From Gambelia wislizenii (Eukaryota > Chordata > Lepidosauria > Squamata > Crotaphytidae), in NCBI GenBank assembly GCA_030847615.1, contig JAUMIR010000001.1, forward strand, positions 255,443,187-255,507,186: DNA of 64,000 nt, given 5' to 3'. A program made the position numbers and the translations under genes. Shown here one piece after another: positions 22,422 through 33,298 of this stretch (positions within the stretch are counted from its first letter, which is position 1; every line of letters begins with the position of its first letter). Below the pieces are notes generated by a model. That model was not told where the DNA came from and ran no database searches. It saw only the letters and a program-made list of their open reading frames with translations.

Positions 22422-23310
22422 TTACGGGACCATGTGTCCAATCAGTAATGAGAGATAAAAGTCAATGGGGTTGACCATGTAGCCGCTCAACAAACGTCCT
22501 CCAGAGGTACCCCTGAGAGGAAGGCAGTTGAGGTAGACACAGACCTGGTAGAGTGTCCTCAAAACCGAGAAGACAAGGGCTTCCGGGCCAGTTCGTAACA
22601 GAGGGGATATAGTGGAGACTACCCATTTGGACAAGCACTGCGGGGAGATAGGTGATCCCAGCTTGGCATCAGCGTAGGAAACAAAAAGTCTCAGAGACTT
22701 CCGATACAGAGCTGTCCGCTGCACATAGAAAGCCAGAGCTCTCCGAGCATCCAAGGAATGCAGAGTCCTTTCAAAGTCATCCTTAGGATCCTGCATCAAA
22801 GCAGGCAGGACTGGATTCAAGTGGAATCCAGTGGAAATTCAAGTGGAAAGTGGATATTGCCTTTGGAAGGAAGGAATGGTCAGGTTTCAGTACCACCTTG
22901 TGCTTGTGGAACACCAGGTACGGAGCATTGGAACGGAGGGCACAGAGTCCCCCGGCTCAATGAGCAGACGTGATGGCCACCAAGAAGGCAGTTTTCTTTG
23001 ATAGGAGTCTCAAGTCCAAGGTGACCATGGGCTCGAATGGCTTTCTGGTAAGTTGAGACAGCACAAGTTCGAGCCTCCAAGCCGGAGTGGGCTCGACCAC
23101 CAGAGGATGGAGGTTGTTGTAGCCTCTGAGAAATTTTTTGACCACTGGATCCTTGAAGGGTGATCGCCTACCTCGCACTTGAAACTCGACCAAGATAGCT
23201 GCCAGGTAGCACCTTATAGACGAAACAGAGAGTCCCGAACTGGAAAGGTGCAACAAGAACTGGAGAATCATCACCGTCAAAGTGGAGTTGACCAAAAGGC
23301 CATGGTCTGA
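22422..23310 (-). pseudogene. DIRS tyrosine recombinase (broken)
   Basis: The N-terminal part (22957-23295) has 'SIRCYLAAILVEFQ' and 'KFLRGYNNLHP'. The C-terminal part (22422-22820) has PVLPALMQDP and LDARRALAFYVQRT, containing the first conserved Arg. In another frame HSTR (22544-22555) gives the conserved H-x-x-R, and SHY at about 22445-22450 gives a candidate nucleophilic Tyr. A TGA follows that Tyr directly. An insertion/deletion between the two parts breaks the frame. Tyrosine recombinases of DIRS elements integrate a circular DNA copy without making a TSD. The spelling of all four catalytic positions is still visible even though the frame is lost. Confidence 0.82.
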
Positions 23311-23961
23311 CAGATAGGACTCAAAACGCTTCCATTTGTAGCCATCGGAATGACAACTGGAGGCCGAAGTGAGGCATCAAGAATGTCCTGTACATCAACT
23401 GGAAGTGGTGGACTCGCAGCTTGAGCTGGAGGAGAGAGCTGGTTCAAGGCAGGATCCTCCAGGCTGTCATGCGAAGCGTCTCGAGATCTGGATGCCTGAC
23501 CTTGCTGTCCTGAATGGCCAACAGATCTGGGCAGTACGGAAGATGCAAGAAGCGGCGACGGGCCAATCAAAGCAGAGGGGCGAACTAGGCTTGATGTGGC
23601 CACCACAGTGTGAGAAAGATCGTGTTCGACTGATCTCAGCAGAGCTTGGACACCACTTGAGTCAGGAGAGGAAACAGTGGGAACAGGTACAGGAAAGGAC
23701 CAGTCCATCAGAACAGGAACGTGTCTCCTTTCAATCCCTATGCCCAGGATCTGGCACAGAAGAGGTGACACTGTTGAAGGGTGTCGCAAACAGATCGATC
23801 GGTAGGGTGCCCCAACGCCAAAACAGTTCTCAAGCCACTAGCCAGTGGAGCGTCCACTCGTGAATGGACGAATTCAAATGGCTCAGTCCGTCTGCAAGAA
23901 CTTTCTCTTCACCCAGAAGGTGGATGAAATGGAGCAGAGTTTTCCGTTCGATGCACCAGTC

Positions 23962-25357
23962 TCAGATCTCCAGGGTGTGAGAGAGAAGAGGCAGGGACCG
24001 TGTCCCTCCTTGCTTGTTTAGGTAATACATCATTGATGTGTTGTCTGTCACCACCAACATGACTCTCCCCATTATCAATTCCTTAAAAGCTCTGAGTGCC
24101 TTCTGGACCACAAGGAGCTCTAGGACGTTGATATGGAGCATCTGTTCTTTGGCAGACCACATCCCCGTACCGAGTACCTGTTGAGGTGGGCTCCCCAACT
24201 GAGCATGGACGCATCTGTGGTGAGGGAGACCTGTGGTTGTGGGGGCTCAAATGTTATGCCTGATAGAACCATTTTGGGGTTCAACCACCAGTCGAGGGAA
24301 CACATAACCACTCTTGGCATGGTCAGGAGCCTCGAAGAAGGGTCTCGGAGCGGGTCGAAGACACTCAGGAACCAGGATTGGAGAGGTCGGAGACGAAGCC
24401 TTGCAAACTGAGTGACTGCAGTAGTGGCTGACATGTGGCCCAGGAGGATTTGTACCGACTGAGCAGAAACCCTCTGCGATCGAGGGTATCGATGGATAAT
24501 ACTGCAAAGAGTAGCAAAGCAGTGTGGAGGCAAGCCGGCGGCTGCAGTCACCAAATTCAAACATGCTCCGATGAATTGGAGGGAGCAGACGGGTCGGAGA
24601 TGGGACTTCTTGAGGTTTACAATGAATCCCAGTGTGGCAAGCAAGTCCAAGGTCCGGTCAACATAGTACAGTAGCTGCTGTCGAGTGTCCACTACCAGTA
24701 GCTAGTCGTCGATGTAGGGAAAGACGACTATCCCTGCTGCCTCAGGTAGGCCACCACCAGTGCCATGCACTTTGTGAATACCCTTGGGGCCATGGAGAAT
24801 CCGAAGGGAAGTACGCGGAACTGAAAGGAATCATCCCCGATCTGGAATGCCAGGAATCATCTGTGAGCTGGGTGGATGCCAATATGAAAGTAGGCGTCCT
24901 TGAGATCGATGGACACAAACCAGTTGTTCCGCTGCAGTAGGGGTATGATAGTCCCCAAGGTGATCATCCTGAACTTTTTCGGGGCTATGAATTCGTTCAG
25001 CCCATGAAGATTGTGGATCAGTTGAAGTCCGCCTCCTCTCTTGGTGACCAGGAAATATCTTGAGAAGAAGCAGAGGTGTCGACGAGATGGAGGCACAGGC
25101 ACCCTTTCGATGGCACCCTTCCAGAGCAATGTCTGTACCTCCTTAAGGAGGGGAGTGGAGGGTGGTGTTATCCGGATGTGGCCTGTCGGTGGTAGAGTGT
25201 CAAATTTGATCCAATACCTTCCCTGGACGATGCGAAGCACCCAGCGGTCTGAAGTTATCAGTGACCAGTTGCCCAGGAACACAGATAGCCGACTCCTGAA
25301 GAGAAGGATCTGAGAAAGAAACAAGAGATTTGAGTCAGGGCACCTCAGAATCTCCAC
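23962..25357 (-). pseudogene. DIRS reverse transcriptase / RNase H (broken)
   Basis: RT motifs in order: RYFLVTKRGGGLQLIHNLHG, SIDLKDAYFHIGIHP (motif A), FQFRVLPFGFSMAPRVFTKC (motif B) and PYIDD (catalytic motif, 24705-24716). RNase H follows with LTTDASMLSWGAHL, HINVLELLVVQKAL and VVTDNTSMMYYLNKQGGT. Lesions are visible: a CGA-to-TGA type stop at 24857-24859 right after HPAH, a one-base deletion shortly before YIDD, and a TAG at 24702-24704 where the family has Trp after YIDD. RNase H is split by another shift near 24198. The enzyme would copy the element's RNA, and RNase H would remove the template. Confidence 0.88.
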
Positions 25358-25464
25358 TTGCCTTGATCTTTAGACCTCTGCTTTAAAGAGGGGCAGAAGC
25401 GAGAGGCAGAGGTTTGGCTCCTCACCGAAGAGGCAGCTACAAACGGTTGCTGATAACGGAACTG

Positions 25465-27787
25465 TCATGACACTTGCTGGGTGTAGCTCCTCCAGGCTGA
25501 GTGGGTATAGTAGGATTGCCAACTAGACCGACCCTTAGAATGGTATGCAGAGGATGCGGGCATACCGTATTTCCTCACCGTCGTGCACATTTTCTGGGTA
25601 AACTCGAGCTTCTCATCTGTAGAAGCGTTGAAGAGGCCACAGGGGTCAAAGGCCATGTCCTCGATCGTAGAGGCGGCTTGTGGGGCGAGGCCTGAAGAGC
25701 GAAGCTGGGCGTGTTGACAGAGGGCGATTGAACCTGCAATGGTTTTAGCTGCACAGTCAGCCACATGCCAAGATAAATTCATTTGTTGGCCCACCAGCGA
25801 TTGAGCCTCATGCTGGATAGCCTCGGACATGCGACGCCTTTCTTCGGGAAGGTCTTGAATGAGAGGGCCCAACCTTTCCCACAGGACCTGTTGATATGCA
25901 CCCATGCAGGCTGAGTAATTTGCAATTCTGAAACTCATTCTCGCAGCAGAGTAAATCTTCTTCCCAATAATGTCCAATTTTCGAGCTTCAGGATCAGCTG
26001 GGCTGGCCTGTGTAAGCCGCTGGCGACGATGCTGGGAAGCTTCCACGATGACAAGAGTTTGGATGAGGATGCTCTCGCAAGCAATCAATTTCTTCCCGAA
26101 ACTCAGTAGAGACAGTTGATCCGTATCAAGGTAGACGGGATGGAAGAGGGATTCTCCCACAAGCTCTGTGTCAACTTGAGCAGCGAAGGGAGCACAGGGA
26201 TCTCTACAGTTGGTGGAGCTTTGGACTTGATCTGGCGATATATTGGATCCATCGGGTCAGAGTCCCATTCAGTAACACGCAGCTCCAAGGCGTGGGCCAT
26301 ATGGCCCATTTGCTCAGAGAATGCCCTCACGTCATCTGTAGGGGATGACGAGTCATCATCCAGCAGTTCAGGAGGTGGAGACGGCACCCTCGGTATGTAG
26401 GGGGACGATGAATCCAACGAGTCCAAGGAGGAGCCCGAAGATGGTGAGGGGCTACGACTCACTGGGGACGGACTCCGATGACCCTGGTGAAGAGAGTAGT
26501 ATGTTTGAGCAGGAGGTGCTGGTGGTAGTGGCGGCAGAGGTCTTGGAGCCTGACAGACGGGTGACATTTGACTACCCGCGTCCACCAATAAGGGCTTGCC
26601 AGGCATAGCCACTTCGCTGTGGCGGTAGTCAAGACCGTGAAATGAGAGACAAGGAGGTGAGTAGTAGGCTCCTCACATTAGCAACTCCTCGAACCTGAAG
26701 GGTGGGTGGTGAGTTGAAGACAGACCTTGAGTCCTAGGTGGAGAGGAGTGGAACCACATGTCCAAGGCAGACCGGGCTACAACAAAGGCACCATAGGCAC
26801 GTTTGATCTCCAGCACCCGCCTGGACGGAGACGGTATAGGAGTGTGCGCTCTCCAGGTAGCCTCTTGGGATGTCGACTCCACGTCCACTACTACCACCTC
26901 AGAACTCAACAGCTCATCCCTGGTAACAATCAGAACAGGGGACTGAGCTCGAACCTGTACAGAGACCGGTTTGCCCTCTGACAGCTCACCCTCTCCCACC
27001 TGAACCACCTCCAGAGAGGGAGTTTGAGAGATCTGCCGGTGCTGGGGCTGGATCGTCAAGGTCTCCTCAGCAGAGAGGACCACTGACACCGAAGTCTGTG
27101 AGGTAGCTGATGTCGAAGGGATGACAGCAAGAGGCTGTTCTTCAACATCTGATCCCCGACCAGTAGCAGAGGTTGGTACAAAGGATAAGCGCTCCTTGTG
27201 CTTCGGCGAGCCATGCTTCACCTTCTTTTTCTTAGGCCTGTCTCATGAAGAAATGGATGAGTTGATTCCTGACTAGCCCCTGACCGTTTCAAGGATCCAC
27301 AATCCTGACTCGATGTTGAGGGCTTTGTCGAGCCCAAATCTTTCTTTGAGCTCAAAGCAGAAGTGTGTTTGTGGGAGTGGTGAACAGCCTCAGGATCCGA
27401 TGCCACCGCTTTGCAGTGCTTTGGGCTGGAAGGTCAATGCCACTTCTTCGACAGACTAACCGAAGGGGATCCAACCGTGTTTGGGCTATAATGTCAGTGC
27501 CGCTGTTTCGCCAAACTAACTGAAGGGGAACGTCCCCTCTTCAGAGGAGATGGTGCTGGCACAACCGATGCTGAGGTGGGTGGGAATAGTGTTTTCTCAT
27601 AGAGGAATGACTTTAACCTTGACATGCACTGTTTTTGGGCCTGAGGTGTAAAGTTGCGGCAGTGCACACATGCATCAACATTACGGCCTTTGCCAAGGCA
27701 AATAAGACACTTAGAGTGCCCATTGGAGGCAGGCAGTCTAGCCTGGCAGACTGAATACCTCTTGAAAGCGGCAGATTTAGAGGCCAT
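25465..27787 (-). pseudogene. DIRS gag-like ORF (broken)
   Basis: The likely start is the Met at 27785-27787 (MASKSAAFKRYSVC), not the longer upstream frame. The N-terminus contains a Cys/His cluster (CLICLGKGRNVDACVHCRNF) as seen at the start of DIRS ORF1 proteins. The middle is Ser/Pro-rich (26103-27221). The C-terminal part (25465-26160) is alpha-helical-looking, with 'AARMSFRIANYSACMGAYQQ' and 'QAASTIEDMAF'. The DIRS copy at 37.1 kb has a homologous segment (IAN.EAYLLQLWEK..., ARSMIEDLSF). Frames change several times, so no intact protein remains. The presumed role is nucleic-acid binding and particle assembly. Confidence 0.8.
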
Positions 27788-28209
27788 TTTAAGGGAAAAC
27801 CAGAGAAAAGCCAAACCAGTCTGAAGTCGAAGCCAAGGTAGAATCTGATGCCAAAACCAAGCTGAGAGACGAAGAGGAGTCAAGACAGTCCGAACCAAGC
27901 ACGGCCAAAGGAGAACCAGAGCCAAAGGAAATCCAAAATCGTAGTCAGAAAAACAGAGTCAGTCCAAGCAAGGAAAAGCAAAACCGAAAGCACTAGCGAC
28001 AGAGGTTCCTAACGTGCTGCTCGCACGGTGGATGAAAGGAACTGAGGGGATTTAGGTGGGAGCTCCTTTAAAGGGACCGTTGGGATGGGCGCAGTTACCA
28101 CCAAAATGTTGCAAAGTAAATTCTGCCTAGAGATTCTAGACGGTTCCAAATGCTCTGTGCAGGCACAGGAGTAACCCACTGTGTGCATTCACAGAGACCA
28201 CGAAGAAAT

Positions 28210-29105
28210 TACATAGTTTAGCATACGTGGGTGGGCTCCCAAAAAGACAAGTGGTCCAGAACTTGGATGGTTCCTGCCCGAGCAGCTTGGACCATGGAGA
28301 GTAGTTAAGGGAATTCCCATAACTGCACAGACAAAAGAGATACAGAGGCAAGCCCTGTAAAGCACCAGGGATGTTTTGAAGGATGGGAAAGAGTCTGGGT
28401 TTTCTGTTGTAGCTAGTTCTTTCCTGCCATATTTTTGTTTTCTCAAGGAGTGCCAAAGGAATTGCCAATGTCAAAGGCTTCCAAGAGAATACTGAATCTG
28501 TACCAAGGTGGGGAATATGTGGCCTTCTAGGTGTCATTGGATTACAATTCCCATTATCTCCACCCATCATACCCAACAGTGAGGAATGATGCTGGTAGCT
28601 GTCCAGAAACATCTGGAGGGCCACACATTCCCTATCCCTAGTCAAAGACCTTAGGAAATTTTAAGTCTAATGATAGGGATACGTAATACAAGTCATCACT
28701 GTTGACGTTATATCAAGTGGGGTTGCCCAGGACTGACACTATGAAGTATATGCTTAGTAATTATTGGGCAAGGGGGTAACATCTCTGTATTTCAGTCTGG
28801 AGTTTTGCAAAACGAATACCAGAATCTCAACTACATCTTGCTTCATAAAGATCACTTGCGAAATGGGTGATCTATAAATGCTTGGGCAGCTTATACAAAA
28901 AGCCCGATAATAACAAATCCATTTGTGTCAGAAGCTGCTCTTGCAATCCATTGCTTTTGTTGTTGTTGTTAAGTTTAAATACTACTACTTGGGAGATATC
29001 TTATTCAGACTGAGTCAAACAAGCCAAGTCTGCAGTTAAAAGCTTGCATATAAAAACAAACAGTTCCTAAGGGAGAACTTGATAATAATGTCATAGATAG
29101 TTTAC
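28210..29105. other. CDK15 intron, single-copy-like sequence
   Basis: No repeat or exon was recognised between the DIRS terminus and the CDK15 micro-exon. One open frame (28136-28645, minus) overlaps the DIRS end and is fortuitous. Confidence 0.45.
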
Positions 29106-29154
29106 CTGTCACAGATCATTCGGAGCCTCCGAGGCTTACTGGCAGAGAACCTCT
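29106..29154 (-). CDS. CDK15: CDK15 internal exon (49 nt, FSASKPRRL segment)
   Basis: This is a 49-nt micro-exon on the minus strand, bounded by an acceptor ttttcag and a donor gtaaac. It starts with two bases completing a codon begun in the 63332-63395 exon and ends with two bases completed by the 18462-18601 exon. It gives E-R-F-S-A-S-K-P-R-R-L-R-M-I-C-D-R. The recalled human segment has the same length, with E, F, P-R, L and the final R at the same places (EWFPLPTPRSLHVVWNR). Phase, length and position between two secure exons make the call strong despite modest identity. The segment is in a variable insert of the C-lobe. It is more basic than the human one, with W replaced by R and by C, so lineage divergence should be checked. 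It lies in single-copy-looking sequence between the DIRS element ending near 28.2 kb and a CR1 fragment at 29.9 kb. Confidence 0.85.
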
Positions 29155-29945
29155 CTGAAAAGTTAATATGCAATCACCAGATTAAACAGGAATCAAGGAA
29201 ACAGCCTGAGACATGTACTTGGAATTTCCAGATCTCTTCTTGAATCTATCATTGCTTTTTTCCAGATAAATATACATTATTTCTATAAAGCCTGAATAGT
29301 GATGTTGATGATAATGTGATTCCAGAGAGGGTTTTTTAGCCACTTACTAGGGAACAGAGACAAACTTTTGAATCCATCTTTAACACCAAAGTCACAATTC
29401 AGCACCCAGGACTCCCAAATTCTGCAAACTGACAATGAAAACTCTCTTGTGTTTGCACATGTATGAATGCCTGGAAGAAGAAGGGTGGGCACTTATTGAT
29501 CAGTGCAAGGCAGACGGGGAGGTGTAATGGGAGGTATGAAGACTAGCTGACACATATACCACAGGTGCAATATATGATTTTGGCATGACCTGCCAGAATT
29601 GTGCAAAGATGTGGTGCATCTCACACCACATTCTGCAATCTATAACTTCCTATCTTACAGTACCTCATTAGAGAGATGCTGTTTTCCATCCTGTAACAAA
29701 ACCTGACAGAAGGTTTATGCTATCCTCCTTCCTGGCCATTGCTCTGCTTTCCTCATGAATAATTGGAGCATCTTTTCTCCCTTCCCTCTCCTTGGTACTG
29801 CATCCATGAACCCATTCACTCAAAACTAGGCATGATGCTAACCTAGACTAGGCAATACTACAGCTATGGGGATCAACAACCTTTCTCCTTCCCTGTCATC
29901 TCCACAGTGTTCAAAACACCTCACCACAAGCTTCGTTGTGCTAGG
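29155..29945. other. CDK15 intron, nothing recognised
   Basis: Sequence between the micro-exon acceptor and a CR1 fragment. No exon, RNA gene or repeat was recognised. Confidence 0.45.
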
Positions 29946-30351
29946 TCTTTATGAGGAAAGACTTGGGGAGCTGGGTATGTTTAGCTGGGGAAAAAGATGG
30001 TTAAGGGGTGATATGATAGCCCTGTTTAAGTATTTGAAGGGGTGTCACATTGAGAATGGAGCAAGCTTGTTTTCTGCTGCTCCAGAGACTAGAACACGGA
30101 GCAATGGATGCAAGCTCCAGGAACAGGGATTCCACCTCAACATTAGGAGGAACTTTTTGACAGTAAGAGCTGTTCGGCAGTGGAACGCACTCCCTCGGAG
30201 CGTGGTAGGGTCTCCTTCCTTGGAGGTATTTAACAGAGGCTGGATGACCATCTGTCAGGGATGCTTTGATCGTGATGTCCTGCATGGCAGGAGGTTGGAC
30301 TGGATGGCCCTTGTGGTCTCTTCCAACTCTACAATTCTATGATTCTATGAA
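29946..30351 (+). mobile_element. CR1 LINE 3' fragment (plus strand)
   Basis: The frame 29866-30342 enters CR1 pol at 'YEERLGELGMFSWGKRWLRG'. It continues through [28 protein letters not shown] and LDWMALVVSSNSTIL. The 3' end is ctacaattctatgattctat. It is 5'-truncated and closely similar to the CR1 at 14941-15521. Confidence 0.93.
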
Positions 30352-30454
30352 TTTTCCAATCTATGTCATTGGTAATTGCTATGAGGGTCAAGGAAATTTG
30401 TAATATGTAGAGTCAGATTCTTAGACAATTGTAAACTGATTTGCCCCTTTAAAC

Positions 30455-30690
30455 TAAGTGCTTAAATACCCTGAAGGTACCAGATCTGGCCTGATCTTGG
30501 AAGCTAAGTAGGGTCAGGCATGGTTAGTTCTTGGCTGGGGGGGCAAAAAGGAACACCAGTGCTGTAGGCTGCATTTCAGATGAAGGAAAAGAGTATTCCT
30601 TGCCTAAGAAAACCCTAGGAAATTCATGGAGTCACCATAGGTCAACAGGCAATTTTAGAGGCATGTGTGTGTACATACACATGAGTGGCT
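30455..30690 (+). mobile_element. 5S rRNA-derived SINE (plus strand)
   Basis: The 5S-like head reads 'ggcctgatcttggaagctaa' and 'gtagggtcaggcatggtta', matching the 5S rRNA internal promoter region with decay and a short disruption near 30540. The body has 'cttgcctaagaaaaccctag' and 'gtcaccataggtcaacaggc', ending in a GT/AC-rich tail at about 30662-30682. Same family as 5975-6212 (opposite strand). Confidence 0.87.
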
Positions 30691-30770
30691 AACCTTATAG
30701 CCTTCCCTGAATGAAACAAGTGTTGAAATAATATATCAGCCAGGTTATCAACTGCAGCAGCAGGACTTCC

Positions 30771-32012
30771 CGGGGCTCATTTACAAGACAGTTTTTATCA
30801 TGGGGAGAAGCAAGATATCCTCATCCTGAGTTTGTCTCTTATTATTTACACGATTTGTCCCAGGATGAACAATATTCCGGGATTGTTGTTTACACAACAA
30901 TGTTTTCCGTGACAAAAGCAAGATCCCGAGACATAGTATCCCGTGTTGTTGTTTTACATGGGAAAAGGTTCTGGGATATTATTTTTTTTAGCTGTCAGTC
31001 AAGTATGCAATTACTCATCTTTTCACAACCTCGGTGACATATTTCCTGTGGAGTTTCCCACCATGAGCAATGCTATTGGCTGCCAAAAATGTTTGCTCAA
31101 GCTTCTGCATTGGTCAGAGAAGAAAGGCAAAGGCAACCCCCTCAGCAAAATTCCTGTAAAAAAAAAAAATCCCCTGATGGGTTTGCCTTAGGGTCTCCAG
31201 CTCCGTTTACGTGGCTGTAAATCCACAGAGATTAATGCCAAATAAAACTTGTTTCTCTTTAAGAACCCGCTAGAATCACTCGTGAATATCAGGAGCTGTA
31301 GGCTATATTTCAGAGGAAGGAACTTTCAAAGCCACCTAGGCAGCTTGAAGGCACACACACACACACAAACCTGCTTTGTTTTTACCCAATAAGGGAGGAG
31401 GGGAGGGGGAAAGAACAGTCCTTCCTTGGAGCCAAGAGGTTGACAATCTAAAAATCCATTGAAAAGGTGACTGAGGAATACACACACACAAGCCTGATTT
31501 GCTTTCACCCGAAAGGGGAGGAGGGAAGAGGGAAAGGACAGTCTTTCCTTAGAGCTGAGAGGTTGGCAATCTAAAACTCCATTGAAAAGGATGACTGAGG
31601 CACACATACACACAAGCCTCCGTGCAGCTGGGCTGCTTTCACCCGTGAAGGGAAGGGGAAAGGACAGTCTTTCCTTGGAGCCAAGAGGTTGGCAATCTAA
31701 AACTCCATTGAAAAGGGTGTCTGACTCCTCCTTCTCTGAACCCTGTGCCTGCCCCTGCCCACCGCAATTTCTGGCCATCACCTACTCCCGAGATATTTTG
31801 TCCCGACCTGTTCACATATCTGATTTTCCGCAACCTCCCAAGACTTTTTAAAAAACACGAGACAAACTGAGGGACGAAAAGTCACGCTCCCTGGAGGATA
31901 TATGGTGGCCCCCTCTTCTGAAAAGCTCGAGATCATCACGATGAACTTGTGAACAATCAGGGTTCATCACCAGTTCATCCCAGGACATTTTTGCTGTGTA
32001 AACAGGCCTCTG
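30771..32012. mobile_element. Candidate non-autonomous DNA element with internal tandem repeats
   Basis: The ends are imperfect inverted repeats: ggggctcatttacaagac on the left against cagaggcctgtttacacagc (reverse complement of the right). The roughly 1.24 kb interior has paired motifs such as 'cgggat'/'ccgag', a 5S-SINE remnant at about 31288-31325 and three tandem units at 31350-31730. No transposase or certain TSD was seen. The ends resemble the 36331-36982 type (GGGG-t-c/t-TTTA-A). Confidence 0.45.
31350..31730 (+). repeat. Tandem repeat, three units of about 123 bp
   Basis: Units begin near 31370, 31493 and 31616. Each has a (CA)n tract, 'gctttcaccc', a purine-rich block, 'acagtctttccttggagcc', 'gaggttggcaatctaaaa' and 'ccattgaaaagg'. 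Reading frames across all three units translate to repeated 'FNGVLDCQPL' peptides, which reflect the repeat rather than a gene. Confidence 0.85.
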
Positions 32013-32454
32013 CTTTCATGAAACAAGGGCTTCACTGTATAGCCTTGCTATACAGGTTTGGCCATTTCCCCCACTGAAAGGTTTGGCCCTTTCCCCCACT
32101 GAGCTGTAGCACTGGAGAGCAGTGGTGCACAGCCTTCAAAGCCCTTTCGGAAAAGGTCACAAAATAGTCACCTTCTTATTCACCTGACTTCAGCATCAGA
32201 CAATAAGAATAAATAAATGCAATTTCAATATGTTGCAGGCACAGAAAGAATTGTGATACATGTCATTCTTGATTTCACAGGCAGTAACCAATACAGCAGG
32301 AGCAGGCAACCCTTTAAGGCTAAGGACCAGAGTGGGTAGGACCAGAATGGCATACACTTACAGGAGATACAAAATGACACGCATACACACCAAGATCCAG
32401 GCAAAGGACACACACACACAGGACATAGTTGCTGGTCTACAGTTACTGTAGTTC
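32013..32454. other. Intronic sequence, nothing recognised
   Basis: Short region with small (CA)n tracts around 32405-32422. No exon or repeat family was recognised. Confidence 0.4.
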
Positions 32455-32803
32455 TAATTTATAAAAAGGGACCTAAGAATGATCCTGCAAACTACAGACC
32501 AATCAGCCTATTAGATGTGACGGAGAAGATCTATGCTAGATCTCTTCTTGAAAAAATTGGAGGGCTGGGTTGAAGATCGTGTTATGCTTGTTCTAGAATA
32601 GGCTGAGTTCCATCCAGGTCAGTCAACTTTAGAAACTGCTTAACGTTGAAACATATTATTAATAACTACTGGGCTGTAATTGTAAAACATATCTACAGTC
32701 GTGTGAAAAAGAAAGTACACCCTTTTTGAATTCTATGGTTTTACGTATCAGGACATTAAAAAAAAAAACCTGTTCCTTAGCAGGTCTTAAAATTAGGTAA
32801 ATA

Positions 32804-33033
32804 CAGTTGTCCCTCCGTATCCATGGATTTGGTATCCACGGATTTAAGTACTCATGGCTTAAAAATATTCTTTAAAAAAATAATAATCCCAAAAGCCAAC
32901 CTTGATTTTGCCATCTTATATCAGGGACACCATTTTGCTATGCCTTTGCATATAATGGGACCTGAGTATTCACAGATTTTGGTATCCACAGGGGGTCACA
33001 GAACCAAACCCCAGCGAATATGAAGGACAACTG
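32804..33033. mobile_element. TA-flanked MITE nested in the Tc1 left arm, 230 bp
   Basis: TA lies at 32802-32803 and 33034-33035. The ends are cagttgtccctccgtatcc and, in reverse, cagttgtccttcatattcg. The interior block 'aaccttgattttgccatctt' is shared with 53647-53880. The Tc1 inverted repeat continues without loss across the insertion, so the MITE came after the Tc1. Confidence 0.88.
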
Positions 33034-33298
33034 TACAACCTCAGATGAACAACAACACATGACATATGATACCATGTCATGCGTTATTCAACAAAAATAA
33101 AGCAAAAATGGAGAAGCCATGTGTAAAAAGCTAAGTACAGCCTTACTGCTTCCGTAGGAATTAAGATGCTAAGTAGCACATAGGTGCTGCTAATCAAATG
33201 CCCTTGATCAACTGATAATCAGCAAGTGTGACCACCTCTATAAAAGCCAAAGTTTTAGCAGTTTGCTGGTTTGGAGCATTCAGGTGTGTGTTAACACA

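Larger units (their letters stand above)
21779..28209 (-). mobile_element. DIRS-type tyrosine-recombinase retrotransposon, structurally complete
   Basis: Minus-strand element of about 6.4 kb. Inverted terminal repeats lie at about 21823-21979 and 28039-28197. An internal complementary region (ICR) at about 22067-22155 is made of the reverse complement of the left terminus (ggttacaggtaagcaacctg) joined to that of the right terminus (cttcgtggtcactgtgaa). This matches the DIRS-1 layout, which permits a circular intermediate. In gene sense it holds a gag-like region (27.8-25.5 kb), RT and RNase H (25.4-24.0 kb) and a tyrosine recombinase (about 23.3-22.4 kb). No TSD is expected for this group and none was found. 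Several stops and frameshifts make it non-functional. It lies in the CDK15 intron between exons 29106 and 18462, on the same strand as CDK15. Confidence 0.93.

Noticed and set aside
23369..23863. Plus-strand frame of 164 residues
   Set aside because: Antisense shadow of the DIRS coding region, which reads on the minus strand.
28136..28645. 169-residue minus-strand frame
   Set aside because: It spans the boundary between the DIRS inverted repeat and unique intron, so it cannot be a conserved gene.
31350..31730. CRISPR-like array
   Set aside because: Long, diverged tandem units without unique spacers, in a vertebrate intron.
31326..31781. Repeat protein with 'FNGVLDCQPL' units
   Set aside because: It is the translation of three 123-bp DNA tandem units containing (CA)n. 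There is no start, splice or homologue.
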